Below are positions 34,791 to 45,600 of a stretch of DNA of 64,000 nt, piece after piece. Positions within the stretch are counted from its first letter, which is position 1. Each line of letters starts with the position of its first letter. The DNA lies in NCBI RefSeq assembly GCF_001411555.2, contig NC_049910.1, forward strand, positions 32,273,150 to 32,337,149. The letters are read 5' to 3'. A program made the translations under genes and the position numbers. Below the pieces are notes generated by a model that saw nothing but the letters and a program-made list of their open reading frames with translations, did not search any database and was not told the DNA's origin. Source of the stretch: Juglans regia (taxonomy: Eukaryota; Streptophyta; Magnoliopsida; Fagales; Juglandaceae).

Positions 34791-35667
34791 ATTGCATTGG
34801 TTACGAGAACCCCATCAAAATTAAGTCATCAGGCTATTTAATTTATTTATTTTTTATTTGGGGAGGGGAGTTTCGAACTCCATACCTCTATTTTGAATAC
34901 TGAGGCTGGGTTATGACAATCAGGTCATAGGCCTTTGGTCATGCCCTTTAATCTTTTACATAGTACCTTGTGTAATAAAAATACACTCACGGTGTCATGT
35001 TGGTATGGAATGGACCATTATTATGAGTATTCCCTTCCTTTCCATCCTGTGACAAGAATTTCATTTTCCAATTATCCAATTTTATTGCTATGTGTATGCA
35101 ATAAAATGATTTCAATTTATTTTAGCTTATATATTTTCTTTATGAATTTGTGGTCATAACGAATCCAATATAATGATTGTTGATTCTGGAATTTGCTATA
35201 GTTATAATTTAAAAAAAACAATCAATATTTATATTCTGAAGAAAATAGGAAACTTGCTTCACTATTATTATAAGTGGGTATGTAAAATTGCATTGAAATG
35301 TAATCACATCAACTCTCTTCTTTTAACCCAAAACCAGTTCACATTAATTAATCTTGGATCTTTCATTTTCCAAGAAATCTGCCATTAATATTCACAGATA
35401 CTTGTAACATAGTATCTTAAATAAAACATTTACATAAATTTACATGACATACACGGTGACATAATCCAAAACAGATAGCTAACTACTAAACAAAGCCAGA
35501 TCTGCTAGTCACATAAATATTTCACATTACGAACATGAAGTAACCTGTGAGCAAAGCATGCGTGTAGATTGGCATCCAGATTTTCAGAATTATCACAATT
35601 GTATCCTAAGCCGTTCGAAGATGATGAACTCTAATGCCCGTAAAATTTTGACAACTCATCAGCATAT
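34791..35667. other. Intergenic DNA, no gene recognised
   Basis: AT-rich sequence with short frames at 34935-35388 that have no domain content. Confidence 0.6.
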
Positions 35668-35805
35668 ACTATAAGAAAAATGAGTATTTGTGATGCATTA
35701 TTTACGATAAAAATAATAATTTGCGACAAAAATAAACTAATTTTAGTAAGAAATAATCATTTTTACAGGAAATAACTCGTCACAAATAAGCAGTTTTCTT
35801 GTAGA
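35668..35805. mobile_element. Small CACTA-type MITE
   Basis: The ends form 25-bp imperfect inverted repeats. The left is CTATAAGAAAAATGAGTATT and onward (35669-35693). The right, reverse-complemented, starts CTACAAGAAAACTGCTTATT (35804-35780). CTACAAGAAAA is the usual inner terminus of plant CACTA (En/Spm-like) mini-elements. It is about 137 bp with AT-rich stem sequence and no coding capacity. Confidence 0.65.
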
Positions 35806-36990
35806 CTAGAAATAGATATTGCCACAAATTATCACAATTACACATTCTTGTAGACTAGAAAATGCCTACCAGTACCAGTACCAGTACTCAGCCCACCAGA
35901 AGTAGTCATGACCTTAATGGCTATAATCAACTTTCTTCATTCCTGCCATATTTTGGTGGAGGAAGCTCCTCACTTAATGGACAGATTTTGTAAAAGTGCA
36001 GTCAGCTATCGTGACTCCCTGTATGCCACATCCTTGAATGATATGATCTACTACTAACTCCAATCAATCATTACAACTGCAAATTATTAGTAACATATCA
36101 GCCAACATAATGTACACCTAAATGTTATGTGTAAAATCATGAAACCAAAATACCAAGATGACTTTTTTGAACATGTCATTTTTAAATTGAGTCTGATTTA
36201 TTAAGTATACATACCAGACAGTACAGTACCCTAATGCTACAACCTACAATCCTATATGGCAATTCTCTCCAAGAATAGGAAAACTAACTTAAAGTGACTG
36301 TTTCTGCCAATGAGTAATGCTACATACAGTTGTGGAATGCGCAAACGGCATGCAGTCGCTTTGAAAAAGAGTGGAATCCACTCATAAAAAATTAATTTCT
36401 TTTTATAAAGGTCTCATATTTATTCATTTTTTTCAAAGTGACAGCACGGCACTTGCACACTCATAACTGCAAGAATCATTTCTTTTCTGCCAATAGACTT
36501 ACATCTAATATTGAGGTAATTAAACTGATTGACATCTAAAAATGCATGGCCAATAATGCATTAGTTACATATATATATATATATATATATATGTGCGCAA
36601 ATGATATCATGTACAAATAGAGGCAGTAACTAATCTTGTCAAAATGGCCTATTTTTAGCATGACAATAGACTATACTAACTAGACAATCTACTTTTGAGC
36701 TTCGTCTAGACATACTTACAAAGCTATATTCCGGCCTTTGAATGGGTTCCACCAACCAACCTCTTTAATCAAGCACCCTATAATTAGCTGCTTCTCACAA
36801 GTCAGCAACACTGGCTCCTTCAAAATATTGGCACAAGTCCTTACAGGACTGCTTAACAAAATAGTTTTGCAATCCAGCAATAGCAGTAACTAGTATTTAT
36901 CATCAAAATTAGTACAAAAATATCAAAAAATACATTTGGTGGAAGGCTCAACCACCTAAGCATCTCCCCGAAGGTCTCTCTGAGACTACT
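35806..36990. other. Intergenic DNA with a TA microsatellite
   Basis: No gene is supported. A TA dinucleotide run occupies about 36567-36592. A TTCTTGTAGACTAGAAA stretch near 35849 repeats the right flank of the mini-element at 35796. Confidence 0.6.
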
Positions 36991-36999
36991 CTCGCTGTG

Positions 37000-37512
37000 A
37001 TGCTGTTTCAGTCAATCATCAAAAGATTGCTGCCAAGCTAATAAGAATCGCACATCCCTCTTTAGTTCCTCAAACTGGTTGTGGGAATATATTGCATTGT
37101 TTTTATTCCTCTCATTTTCCTGGGCCAGGTGATTGACTTGTGCCGACTTGGATCCTGATGCTGGTTGATCTGGTTTAACTAAACCCCCAGCCCCCTTGCA
37201 TAGCCTGATTTGTGGCCTATTATGGACGTGTTTCATCTCCACCGCCTCACGATCATCTACAACCAAAGGATAAAACGGCTTGGGGGTTCGAGGGAATGCC
37301 TCTATTGCCTAAGTCAGTGACTAGGATCACTCTTTAATACCAATAAATCAGATAATCGTTACATACCTCGATTCTTCTCTTATATAGAGCATTTTAACTG
37401 CTCTGTTGTTAAATGATAATGGATATATCTGTTATTCAAATTCAAACCAAGAGATGAGGGTTCCCATCTTTAATAAATTTGAATGATAACTGTTTGGATC
37501 CATGCCATAGTT
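37000..37512 (-). mobile_element. LTR-like segment of a Tat-type Gypsy element
   Basis: On the minus strand a TATA-like box CTCTATATAAGAG is followed about 85 bp later by CTGACTTAGGCAATAGAGGC. The latter resembles the transcribed LTR region of Tat/Ogre-type elements. It lies directly beyond the second RNase H of the Tat-type pol fragment. A short frame at 37012-37266 follows and has no recognised content. Borders cannot be fixed and no partner LTR was found. Confidence 0.45.
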
Positions 37513-37518
37513 GGATAA

Positions 37519-37813
37519 TTATCCAGTCGGTAGTGGTTGTGGATATTTCATCAGCTTGACACCCCTTGCCAAATATTCCTCGGTGATTTGCCTGAAAACT
37601 ACCCATGAATCGGCTTTCATTTCAATCTCCTCTCCTCTTAACACCTTTGTTATTGCTAAGCCGGCGAGCACCACTTCGTATTTGGCCTCGTCGTTTGTAA
37701 CTTTGAAATCTAATCGTACGACGTGGTACAACTCTTTCTCTTCGCTCGTCACCACGTACACACCAACTTCTCCCCCTATTCGGTAGGATGACCCATCCAC
37801 ATACACTTGTCAT
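37519..37813 (-). pseudogene. Tat-type second (archaeal-like) RNase H fragment
   Basis: MYVDGSSYRIGGEVGVYVVT begins an RNase H fold. It continues with FKVTNDEAKYEVVLAGLAIT and ends EEYLARGVKLMKY. This matches the additional RNase H domain that distinguishes the Tat/Ogre Gypsy lineage. The usual D-S-Q of its third motif reads DSWVV. It sits about 240 bp beyond the ordinary RNase H. No integrase follows. Confidence 0.8.
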
Positions 37814-38046
37814 GGCTTCTTTTCGGGGGACTTAAGGATTTCCTCTTGAAAATTTGAAGACTCGGCCACAAAGTCGACTAGGATCTGACCTTTAACAGCG
37901 TTTTTAGGCACGTAACTAATGTTGTACTCGCTTAGCTCGATAGACCACTTGACCAATCGTCCACAAGTGTCCGGCTTCTACAATACCTTCTGTAAAGGTG
38001 ATGAGGTAATTACCTTTATCGAATGGACTTGGAAATAAGGCCGTAG

Positions 38047-38640
38047 TCACTTTGCCACTACCACCACGGCGAAGGCGACTAATTCAACTTTTGGATACCT
38101 GGTTTCAGCTCTTCTCAGGGACCTACTTACATAGTACACCGGCTTCTGCTCCTTCCCTTCTTGTTGTATCAATGCTTCTGATACTGTATCTGGGGTCACT
38201 GCTAGGTACAATGACAGTGGCTCTCCTTGCTTCGTGTGACTGAGTAATGGCAGGTTAGTCAAATATTTTTTCAGCTGTGCAAACGCCTCTTCGCACTTGG
38301 CATTCCAATTTTGTGCTTCCTTAAGCACCTGAAAGAAAGGAAGACATTTATCTGTTGATAGGGATACGAACTTATTAAGGGCTGTTATCATTCCTGCCAG
38401 TTTCTGTACTTCGTTTAGATTCTTGGGCTATTTCATCTCTATTATTGCTCTAACTTTTTCAGGATTTGTTTCGATTCCTCTTTCTGACACCAAAAATCCG
38501 AGGTATTTCCCTAACTGCACTCCGAAGGCACATTTGGTTGGATTGACCTTCATCTGATATTCCCACAAAACTTGGAAGGCTTCTTTGAGGTCATCTTTTT
38601 TTTTTTTTTTCAAGAGCCGGTAGCCACACACATAGCAGCT
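38047..38640 (-). pseudogene. Tat-type RT C-terminal end and RNase H
   Basis: KEAFQVLWEYQMKVNPTKCA and LGFLVSERGIETNPEKVRAI are the RT connection region. After a stop, RNase H-like sequence follows: ALNKFVSLSTDKCLPFFQVL, a segment like CEEAFAQLKKYL and PVYYVSRSLRRAETRYPKVE. The RT N-terminal half continues at 40531-41200, beyond the inserted LINE. Confidence 0.85.
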
Positions 38641-40536
38641 CCGTCTCAGTTTTATTCAAAAAACCCTCACTTTAGGCAGAGGAATACCAATGTAACAACC
38701 AAATAAAATTCTACACAAGCCTATTAACAACCAAACCAATAAACAATGACCCCAGCTAGCTAATTCGCAATAAAAAAATCCTTAAAACTGAAAACTTCAA
38801 AGACGAAGAGAGGGGAGACCTGATGCGTCCAGCCTAAGCATACCCCTCACTTGCTGTGGAAGTGCATCATGAACTCCATACCTTCGAACCATACCAGTTT
38901 CACCCTGTCTAGCAAACAAATCTGCAACATGATTTGCCTCCATAAAAACATGTGAAATCGAGAAGTTAATTCCCCTTAGAACTGCTACTAGCTCATCCCA
39001 GTAGTCCCAGAGGTACCACGCTGAACACACTCCCCTTGACAACCAATGGACCACTAAAGAAGAATCACATTCAATCTCCACTTGATAAAATCCAAGTTCC
39101 TTACATAGCTCTATCCCAGCAATGAGAGCTCTCAGTTCTGCCATATTATTTGTGCCATGTCCGAACATTGACGAAAATGCCGCCTTAAATGCTCCTTTAT
39201 CATCCCTTATAACACCGCCACCCCCACAATTTCCAAGATTTCCCCAACAACTACCATCCACACTGAGTTTAACCCAACCTATCCCAGGTTTACGCCATCT
39301 AACTATATACGGTGAACGTTTAATACAAAATCTAGTCGGAATATCCAAAGCACGAAGAACTTGAATGTCCATTCGGGATGGAGGAGCCCCTCCATTCATA
39401 TTTTCTGAGATTGTTCGCAGCCAGTATTTCACTTCCATCCATACTCCATTCGCCGATTCATAAATAGACTCCATACAAGCCTTACATCTACGCCCCCATA
39501 ACTTCCAGGTGATCAAGCTCGGAAGCAGACCAACCAACATCCCATATTGTGATGCACGATGTGCACAATTCAGCCATAAAATAATTCGGGCTTTCCATGT
39601 AGACGTAGCCATACAGTTAATTCCCAAAGCCACCCCTGCTTTTTTCCAAACCTCCTGAGCAATTGAACTCGAGCAAAGAACATGGTCTAAAGATTCAACT
39701 TTTATATTTTGATAGCAATTACACCTCGACGCTAACTGAATTCCCACTGATTGTATGCGCATATCAACCGGATGACAAGCAAACCAAGCTTTCCACATGC
39801 AAATAGAAACACGCTTCAGGAGCAGAGAATGCCAAAACCATTTTAACCTCAAGTCCTCCTTTCTATGATCGCGAACAACATCCCAAGCACTTGCCGTATT
39901 AAATTTACCATCTATCGACGGCTCCCACATGGGAATATCAATCCCCTTCCTACAAGATAAACCTAAGCTCATCACTACATTAGCCTTTTCTTCTCCCAAC
40001 AACTCCAGTAACATGTTAACATTCCACCCATCTCTATCCCAACACTCCTGAACCTACAGCTTATTATTTGGCACACTCTGAACCTATGCACATAGCAGAC
40101 CCGAGGCTAGCCAACGATCAAACCAAAAAGAGGATTTTCCTTCCTTAATCCGACATCGAACATGATCTAGCACTTTAGGCACAACACGCATAATAGACCT
40201 CCAAAACCGAGAGCCCTTATTTGGATTTACCTCCCATAAATGTTGGCCATTTTTCAAATACCTGGCCTTAAAGAATTTAGTCCACAAGTTATCAACTGTT
40301 AACATGCACCACACAAACTTCATATGCAGAGATTTTTCCACTTCAACAAGATCTCTAATTCCCAATCCTCCCTCATAAATAGGCTTACAACAATTAGACT
40401 AGGAACACCATTTCTTCTTCCCCCTGCCATTCTTTCCACCCCAAAAAAAAGAAGCCAGCATAGAATTTATCTTAGTAAAAAGAACTTTTGGAACATCCAA
40501 TACCGCCAATTGATGAATCGAAACTCCATGCTTTTT
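38596..40536 (-). mobile_element. 5'-truncated L1-type LINE inserted in the Tat RT
   Basis: Reading leftward, the element starts with GVSIHQLAVLDVPKVL and FFWGGKNGRGKKKW, then GGLGIRDLVEVEKSLHMKFV. It ends with a poly-A tail (T-run at 38595-38610). The upstream endonuclease and most of the RT are absent, so it is 5' truncated at about 1.9 kb. It lies directly after the VFVDDLLVK motif of the host element. AAAAAG at both ends may be part of the target duplication but merges with the A-tail. Confidence 0.85.
38797..40014 (-). pseudogene. LINE ORF2 C-terminal part with RNase H, 405-codon open frame
   Basis: The frame is open for 405 codons. The first half is the LINE zinc region (IPMWEPSIDGKFNTASAWDV, then LKRVSICMWKAWF). 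The second half is RNase H: WVKLSVDGSCWGN with its Asp, GGGGVIRDDKGAFKAAF, MAELRALIAGIEL with its Glu, EIECDSSLVVHWL with its Asp, and SHVFMEANHVADLFAR with His and Asp. All four acidic RNase H residues appear present, so this is a young or recently inserted piece. Upstream ORF2 at 40084-40365 is broken by a stop near 40060. It is not a host gene. Confidence 0.85.
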
Positions 40537-41946
40537 ACTAGCAGATCATCAACGAACACCTTTATGTTTCTCCCAATCTAGTTCTTAAATATCTTGTTTA
40601 CTAACCGCTAATAAGTTGTCCTAACATTCTTCAAGCCGAAGGGCATCACCTTATAACAATATAGTCCTCGGTCCATTATGAAAGCGGTCTTCTCTTGGTT
40701 AGCTTTATTCATTCTGATTTGGTTGTAACCAGAATAGGCGTCCATAAAACTTAATATTTTATGCCCTGCTGTTGTGTCTACTATCATTGGACATTTTCAC
40801 CAATACCATGTTTGACAGTCATTCTGGGTATTGTGCTTCTCTGATGAACCCAGCTGCCAATAACCTATCCACATCTTCCGCAATTGCTTCATACTTCTCT
40901 GTACTAAAGTTTCTCTTCTTTTGTTTTACTAGGCGCACCTTTGGGTTCATGCTCAATTTGCATTCGATGCTTTCCTCGCCTATCCCGGGTATATCTTTGT
41001 GACTTCATGCAAATACATCTTTATGGTCGAGGAGGAAGTCAGTCAATTGTTTCCTTTCCATTCTTGTTAGCTTGGTTCCTATGTTCACATGACTTTTTGG
41101 GTGACCTTGTTCAAAAGTGACCAACTTTAGAGGTTCATCTGCTTCTCCTTGCTTCAAAGCATCTTCATCTCTAGTCTCCAGTTCAGTCATCATTAGTTAG
41201 GGTGAAGGTGGAAGGATCACACCCGCCTCCTCTCTGTCTTCTACAATACTCACATCTCCTTGTCATTGCCTGAGTTCCTGCACGTAACACTCTCTGGCTA
41301 GGATTTGTTCGTTGTGTATTTCACCTAATCCAGCCATTGTCGGGAATTTCATTTTTAGATGATATGTCGAGGTAATGGCCTTTATTGCATTCAATGTAGG
41401 TCGCCCAATAATTGCATTATACATTGAATGAGTTTTCACTACTAAGAACTCAGTCATAATAGTGACGATATAGGGGTATGTACCTACAAATACCGACAAT
41501 GTAGCGGATCCCATAGGTTGTATTGCGTCTCCAGTGAACCCCTTCAACATGGGTGCTAGTCGAAACTGATCCGCTCTAATCCCCATTTTGTTGAAGGCAT
41601 CCAAGAATAGAATATCAGTTGAACTCCCATTATCAATCAGTATTCTCCTCGTAGTGAAATTAGCCACCAGCATCGTTACTACCAATGCATCATCGTGTGG
41701 ATATACAACCCCTCTGCAATCTTCATCGCTAAAAGATATCATAAGAGATATCTGTACTCGAAGTTGCTTGACAGGTCTCTCTATGTTATAGACTTCTTCA
41801 TACCTCGCCCACCTTGCGTGTGCTTTTCTTCCTGAGGAGGTTGGACCACCTCCAGCATATCCACCGGTGATCGTGTGTATCTCACCTAAGGGTGGGCTTC
41901 CCCGATTTATGTTTGCTCTTGGTTTGCGGTCACGAGGTTCATTCAT
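40531..41946 (-). pseudogene. Tat-type protease and reverse transcriptase N-terminal half
   Basis: The frame at 41263-41946 carries GGYAGGGPTSSGRKAHARWA, the protease-like core DNGSSTDILFLDAF and IIGRPTLNAIKAITSTYHLK. These are diagnostic of Tat/Ogre elements. RT motifs follow with stops: a K-Y-E-A-I-A-E-D-V-D-R-L-L-A-A-G-like segment, DAYSGYNQIRM-like sequence near 40740, KTAFIMDRGLYCYKVMPFGL near 40640-40700, and VFVDDLLVK at 40533-40560. The active-site Asp pair is preserved but stops interrupt the RT. Confidence 0.85.
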
Positions 41947-41959
41947 CCTCCTGTCTTTT

Positions 41960-43063
41960 CTTGGTGATTCTCGTCGCCTACATCAATAGATATAGGACAC
42001 CCCGGTAGAATCTCATCACAGACTACCGAATTTCCAGTTGGGGTCGAGACCACTAACTTGTTCTTCAACTTTTCGGTTTCTAAAGTGCAAAATCTAGAGT
42101 AAACCATGGAAACAAATGAATGTGTCGCTCCTGAGTGTAATAACACAGTAGCTTTATTAGAAAATAAAGAAAGGGTACCTGTGATCACGTTCATCATTAT
42201 CCATGAACTAAAATATCCAAAGTCTTAACAACAACCAACAAATTAATATCTTAAAACAAATCAAAGAAGTCATACTAGTGATCACATCATTCCTATCCTC
42301 GGCCTCTCCATGCCAGAATGCTAGATGGAGTAGTCATCTTCCTCTAATCATGCAGTGCAACGCTTCTTTGAAGGCTTCGTTCAAAAACTATGATCTTATT
42401 CACCAACTCTGAAAAGTTTCGAATCTGAAAGCCCACCACTCGTTCATAAAATTTTTCATTCAGCCCCTGTTCAAACTTACGCGCCTTCTTCTCGTCATCA
42501 GGGATCAGGTACGCAGCAAAATGTGACAACTCGGTAAATTCAACTGCATACTAATGTACCTTCATAGCTCCCTGCACCAAAGTGGTGAATTCCATAACCT
42601 TGTTATCTTTGACCAAGCTTGGGAAGAAGTACTTCAGAAAAATTTGCTTGAAATGCAACCAACTGACTATTTCTTTCCCTTCAGCTTCCCTGAGAGTTCT
42701 TTCAGAAATCCACCATCTTTTCGCCTCCCGGGTCAGCTTGAATGTGGTGTACGCCACCTTCTGTTCATTTGTGCAGGTCAAGACCCGTAGTATCTCCTCA
42801 TTATCATGAACTCAATCATCCGCCAGGGTTGGCTCGCCTCTCCCCTCTCCCATCAAATCAAAGTGGTGCATCTGGTTGAATTGTTCCACGGTACAGCCTC
42901 CTTCATTATTGTTGCGTTAGCGACATGAGAGATTCTACACGAGATCATCTATTAATTGATGCGCTACTGCTCGAAATACTTCAGAAGCAGTCAGATTTGC
43001 TTCCTTTTCGTTATCGGTTGTGTTCAGATTCGATATACTTCTTTCTCGATGACAAGGTGGCAT
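41960..43063 (-). pseudogene. Tekay/chromovirus-like gag and protease fragment
   Basis: Gag begins near 43063 (MPPCHRER). Conserved pieces include GCTVEQFNQMH near 42870, VAYTTFKLTREAKRWW at 42700-42760 and KKARKFEQGLNEKFYERV near 42420-42490. The zinc-knuckle region (42200-42340) is unrecognisable. The protease reads TVLLHSGATHSFVS; the family has D-S-G, so the catalytic Asp is His. Homology stops near PGCPISIDVG at about 41980. Directly afterwards the Tat-type frame begins. Confidence 0.8.
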
Positions 43064-43478
43064 CCTGAAAAACTTGGACCTTTAATAATCATTTCAAAAA
43101 CATAAATAAATAGTGGTACTCGTAAAACAAACATATATATAATACTTCAGAATTATAAAGGCACCTATAATAGAGAGAAAAGTACGCGCAATAGTAGTAA
43201 TGATCTATCTCCAAAGTCTAAACCTTTAACCCTATCAAATCTTTATATAAAGCCTCTGGAAACAAAACAACTCTCAATCAACAAGAATTCAGCTCATAAA
43301 CCTATATAATCCTACAGATCAAAATCAATCCTAAAGTTTGCAAATTCTAAAACCTCCAATACCAGCAATATTATTCTTTATAGTCCGCTCCACTATCACA
43401 TCAACTCTAAAAATGATTTCTTAAAGTCTATCTATAACCCAAAATCTCACATACTATAGTCTGCATAACCTCAAACAT

Positions 43479-43535
43479 GGTTCTAATACCAACTATAACG
43501 CCCCGGTCCCGATAACCTAAATTCCCAACTCAAGT
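43479..43535 (-). mobile_element. Primer-binding site and LTR stub of the Tekay-like element
   Basis: On the minus strand TGGTATTAGAACC (43491-43479) resembles an initiator-methionine primer site. It lies next to an LTR end CGGGGCGTTATA at 43494-43505. The LTR homology runs only a few dozen bases. It then changes to CGAGCTCGAGCTCGA-type sequence, so the LTR is truncated or interrupted. The 5' leader between primer site and gag is about 415 bp. Confidence 0.6.
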
Positions 43536-44018
43536 TCGAGCTCGAACTTGTCCTAAAAACGAGCTCGAGCTCGACCTGCTCCATCTAGACTCGACTTGAA
43601 TTGTTTATTTTTTTAATTTTTTGAATAATATTTAATAACTAATAAATTAGATAGATAAAAAATAAAAAAATATAATATTCAATTTGTATAACTAACAAGT
43701 AAAATCTCTATTGAATTATAAGATTTTAAAAATTTATAAATAATTAATATTTAACTAGTTGATATTTATCCATAATAAAAATATATTATATGCCTGCAGA
43801 AATTATTAATACATATACATAATATGATAACATATATTTACTTCATATATGGTTCCTACATACTAGTATATGAAATTATTAAATCTTATTGACTAATTAT
43901 TGTAAAAATTATAAAATATAACTATGAAGTATATTCAATATATAGACAAAAGTAATTAAATTACATATTATATATTTAATTATAAAAGTGTTATACTTAT
44001 ATTATCAGCTAATACATA
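43536..44018. other. GAGCTCGA-rich end and AT-rich debris
   Basis: A stretch with AAGTTCGAGCTCGAACTTG and GAGCTCGAGCTCGA at 43530-43580 resembles one arm of a hAT-type mini-element. Very AT-rich DNA follows to 44018. No second arm or duplication was found. Confidence 0.35.
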
Positions 44019-44365
44019 TCTTAATGTCGTATTTCGCACGCCCTTGGGCCAAGCCCCGACAACTCATGTATTCAGAGCTAGGCCTTGATCGACGTTGCGT
44101 GTGAGCCCCAGGCAATGGTCCGGTGCAGCTGTATGGTGTCGATTCGTACATCTTTGGTGGTGAACAGTATTAAAATGCAGAAAATAAAGAGATGAACGCA
44201 CATATTTTACGTGATTCAGCACTAGGCCCAAGTCCAGGAGGTTTGGAGAGGGGAGATTTCATTATAATAAACTTGTTTACAGTATCTCATGTCTCACTGT
44301 ACAATAAAATCCGTAGAGCTAATTTATGAAGAAGAAGTTCTTCCTAGAGCTCTCTGGCTTCTATT
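44019..44365 (-). repeat. 3' LTR of the non-autonomous element (recognisable part)
   Basis: It matches 48850-49198 in the same order with scattered substitutions. The outer end reads TCTTAATGTCGTATTTCGCA where the other LTR reads TGTTAACATCGTGTTTTGCA. Beyond about 44365 the two copies diverge into different pyrimidine-rich sequence, so the inner border is not defined. Confidence 0.8.
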
Positions 44366-44562
44366 TTGTACCCCGCCGAGCCTTTTTCTCTTCTTTTCCT
44401 TTCCTTTTATTTTGTCCCACCACTTTTCCTTAACGTTTTGTTCCGTTTGCTCCTTCCTTTTATTTTCTTTCGCTTTGTCCCACCGCTTTTCCTTAACTTT
44501 TCTTTTCAATTGCTCATTCATGTATTGTAAAAGTGTTAGTTTATGTTTGCGAAGATTCATTT

Positions 44563-44820
44563 GATGGAGATTCCGCCTATAAATATTTTGTAGATGGAGA
44601 TTCCACCAGTAAATATTTTGTTGATGCCAATAAATATTTTGTAGATGAAGATTTCTCCGATAAATATTTTGTTGATGGAGATTTCGCCGATAAATATTTA
44701 GTAGATAGAGATTCTGCTGATAAATATTTTGTAGATGGAGATTCCGCCAATAAATATTTTCTATATGGAGATTCTGTCGATAAATATTTTGTAGATGGAG
44801 ATCCTGCAAATAAATATGTC
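44563..44820. repeat. 30-bp tandem repeat, about nine copies
   Basis: The unit GATGGAGATTCCGCC plus ATAAATATTTTGTA-like sequence recurs every 30 bp, with one shortened 21-bp unit at about 44623. The length is a multiple of three, so the frame is kept. The + strand frame (44533-44880) gives repeats of the D-G-D-S-x-x-K-Y-F-V type. The minus strand is also open (44324-44830, repeats of N-I-Y-x-x-N-L-H-L-Q). Neither is likely to be a real protein. Confidence 0.9.
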
Positions 44821-45212
44821 GAGTGGTCAAAACCCAACCTGCACTCCTTCGGTAGAGGGATGGAGCAGCTTTCGGTGTGACTGGTCCCTTTTACCTTGCA
44901 GGGAGGTAGGTTGAACCGCATGGAGCACATACGAAAGTTGGCCAAGTAGTCAAGTGACCTGCCTGCCAATTCAGACGCCTGAGAGGTCGGGCTGTCCTTG
45001 ACCTTTCCCTCCTGTTGACTTTTATAAAAATGGTAAAAATGGGGCGAGCAGTTTGTAAGACTAAACTCACCCTAAGTCTTGTCAAAAGGCGTACTTTCTT
45101 ATAGCGTCTTCATTTTCGATGACGTTGGTGAAATTTTCTTTTCTGATGCGAATTGTGGTTATGGCACGAGTGCGAACACCCCGTGTTTGCCAATGGAAAT
45201 GTTACCTCAATA

Positions 45213-45600
45213 AGTAATGTCGGGCAGTCGAAAAACTGAACCCGCACTTCGCCGTGAGGTTGACCAGGCCACCACAAGGCTAGACCTGCCTGTTGATCCT
45301 CATGGGAATGTAAGTAAGAGATGTCTGATCTTGCTATGTCGTCTCGAAAGCAATGCCGAGCAGTCGAAAGACTGAACCCTCACTTCACCATAAGGTAGGC
45401 TGGGCCGCCTTACTGCTGGTCCTACCCGTTGACCCTCACGAGAAGGTAAGTAGGAGATGTTCGGTCGTGCTATGCCATCTTGAAAGTAATGTTCGGCAGT
45501 CTAAAGAATGAACCTGCATTTCCCCGTGAGGCAGGCCGAGTAGCCTTACGGCTGGTCCCGCCTGTTGAGCCTCACGGGAAGGTAAGTAGGAGATGCTGCA
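45213..45600. repeat. About 137-bp tandem repeat, three copies
   Basis: Copies start near 45213, 45351 and 45487. Each opens with a CGGGCAGTCGAAAAACTGAA-like phrase, continues through a GTTGA(T/C)CCTCA phrase, and ends GGTAAGTAGGAGATG. They are clearly diverged from one another. Confidence 0.8.

Noticed and set aside
36567..36592. TA run as a possible structural or regulatory site
   Set aside because: It is a plain microsatellite with no adjacent gene.
44533..44880. Repeat protein with D-G-D-S-x-x-K-Y-F-V units
   Set aside because: It is explained by a 30-bp DNA tandem repeat that is open on both strands inside a non-coding element.
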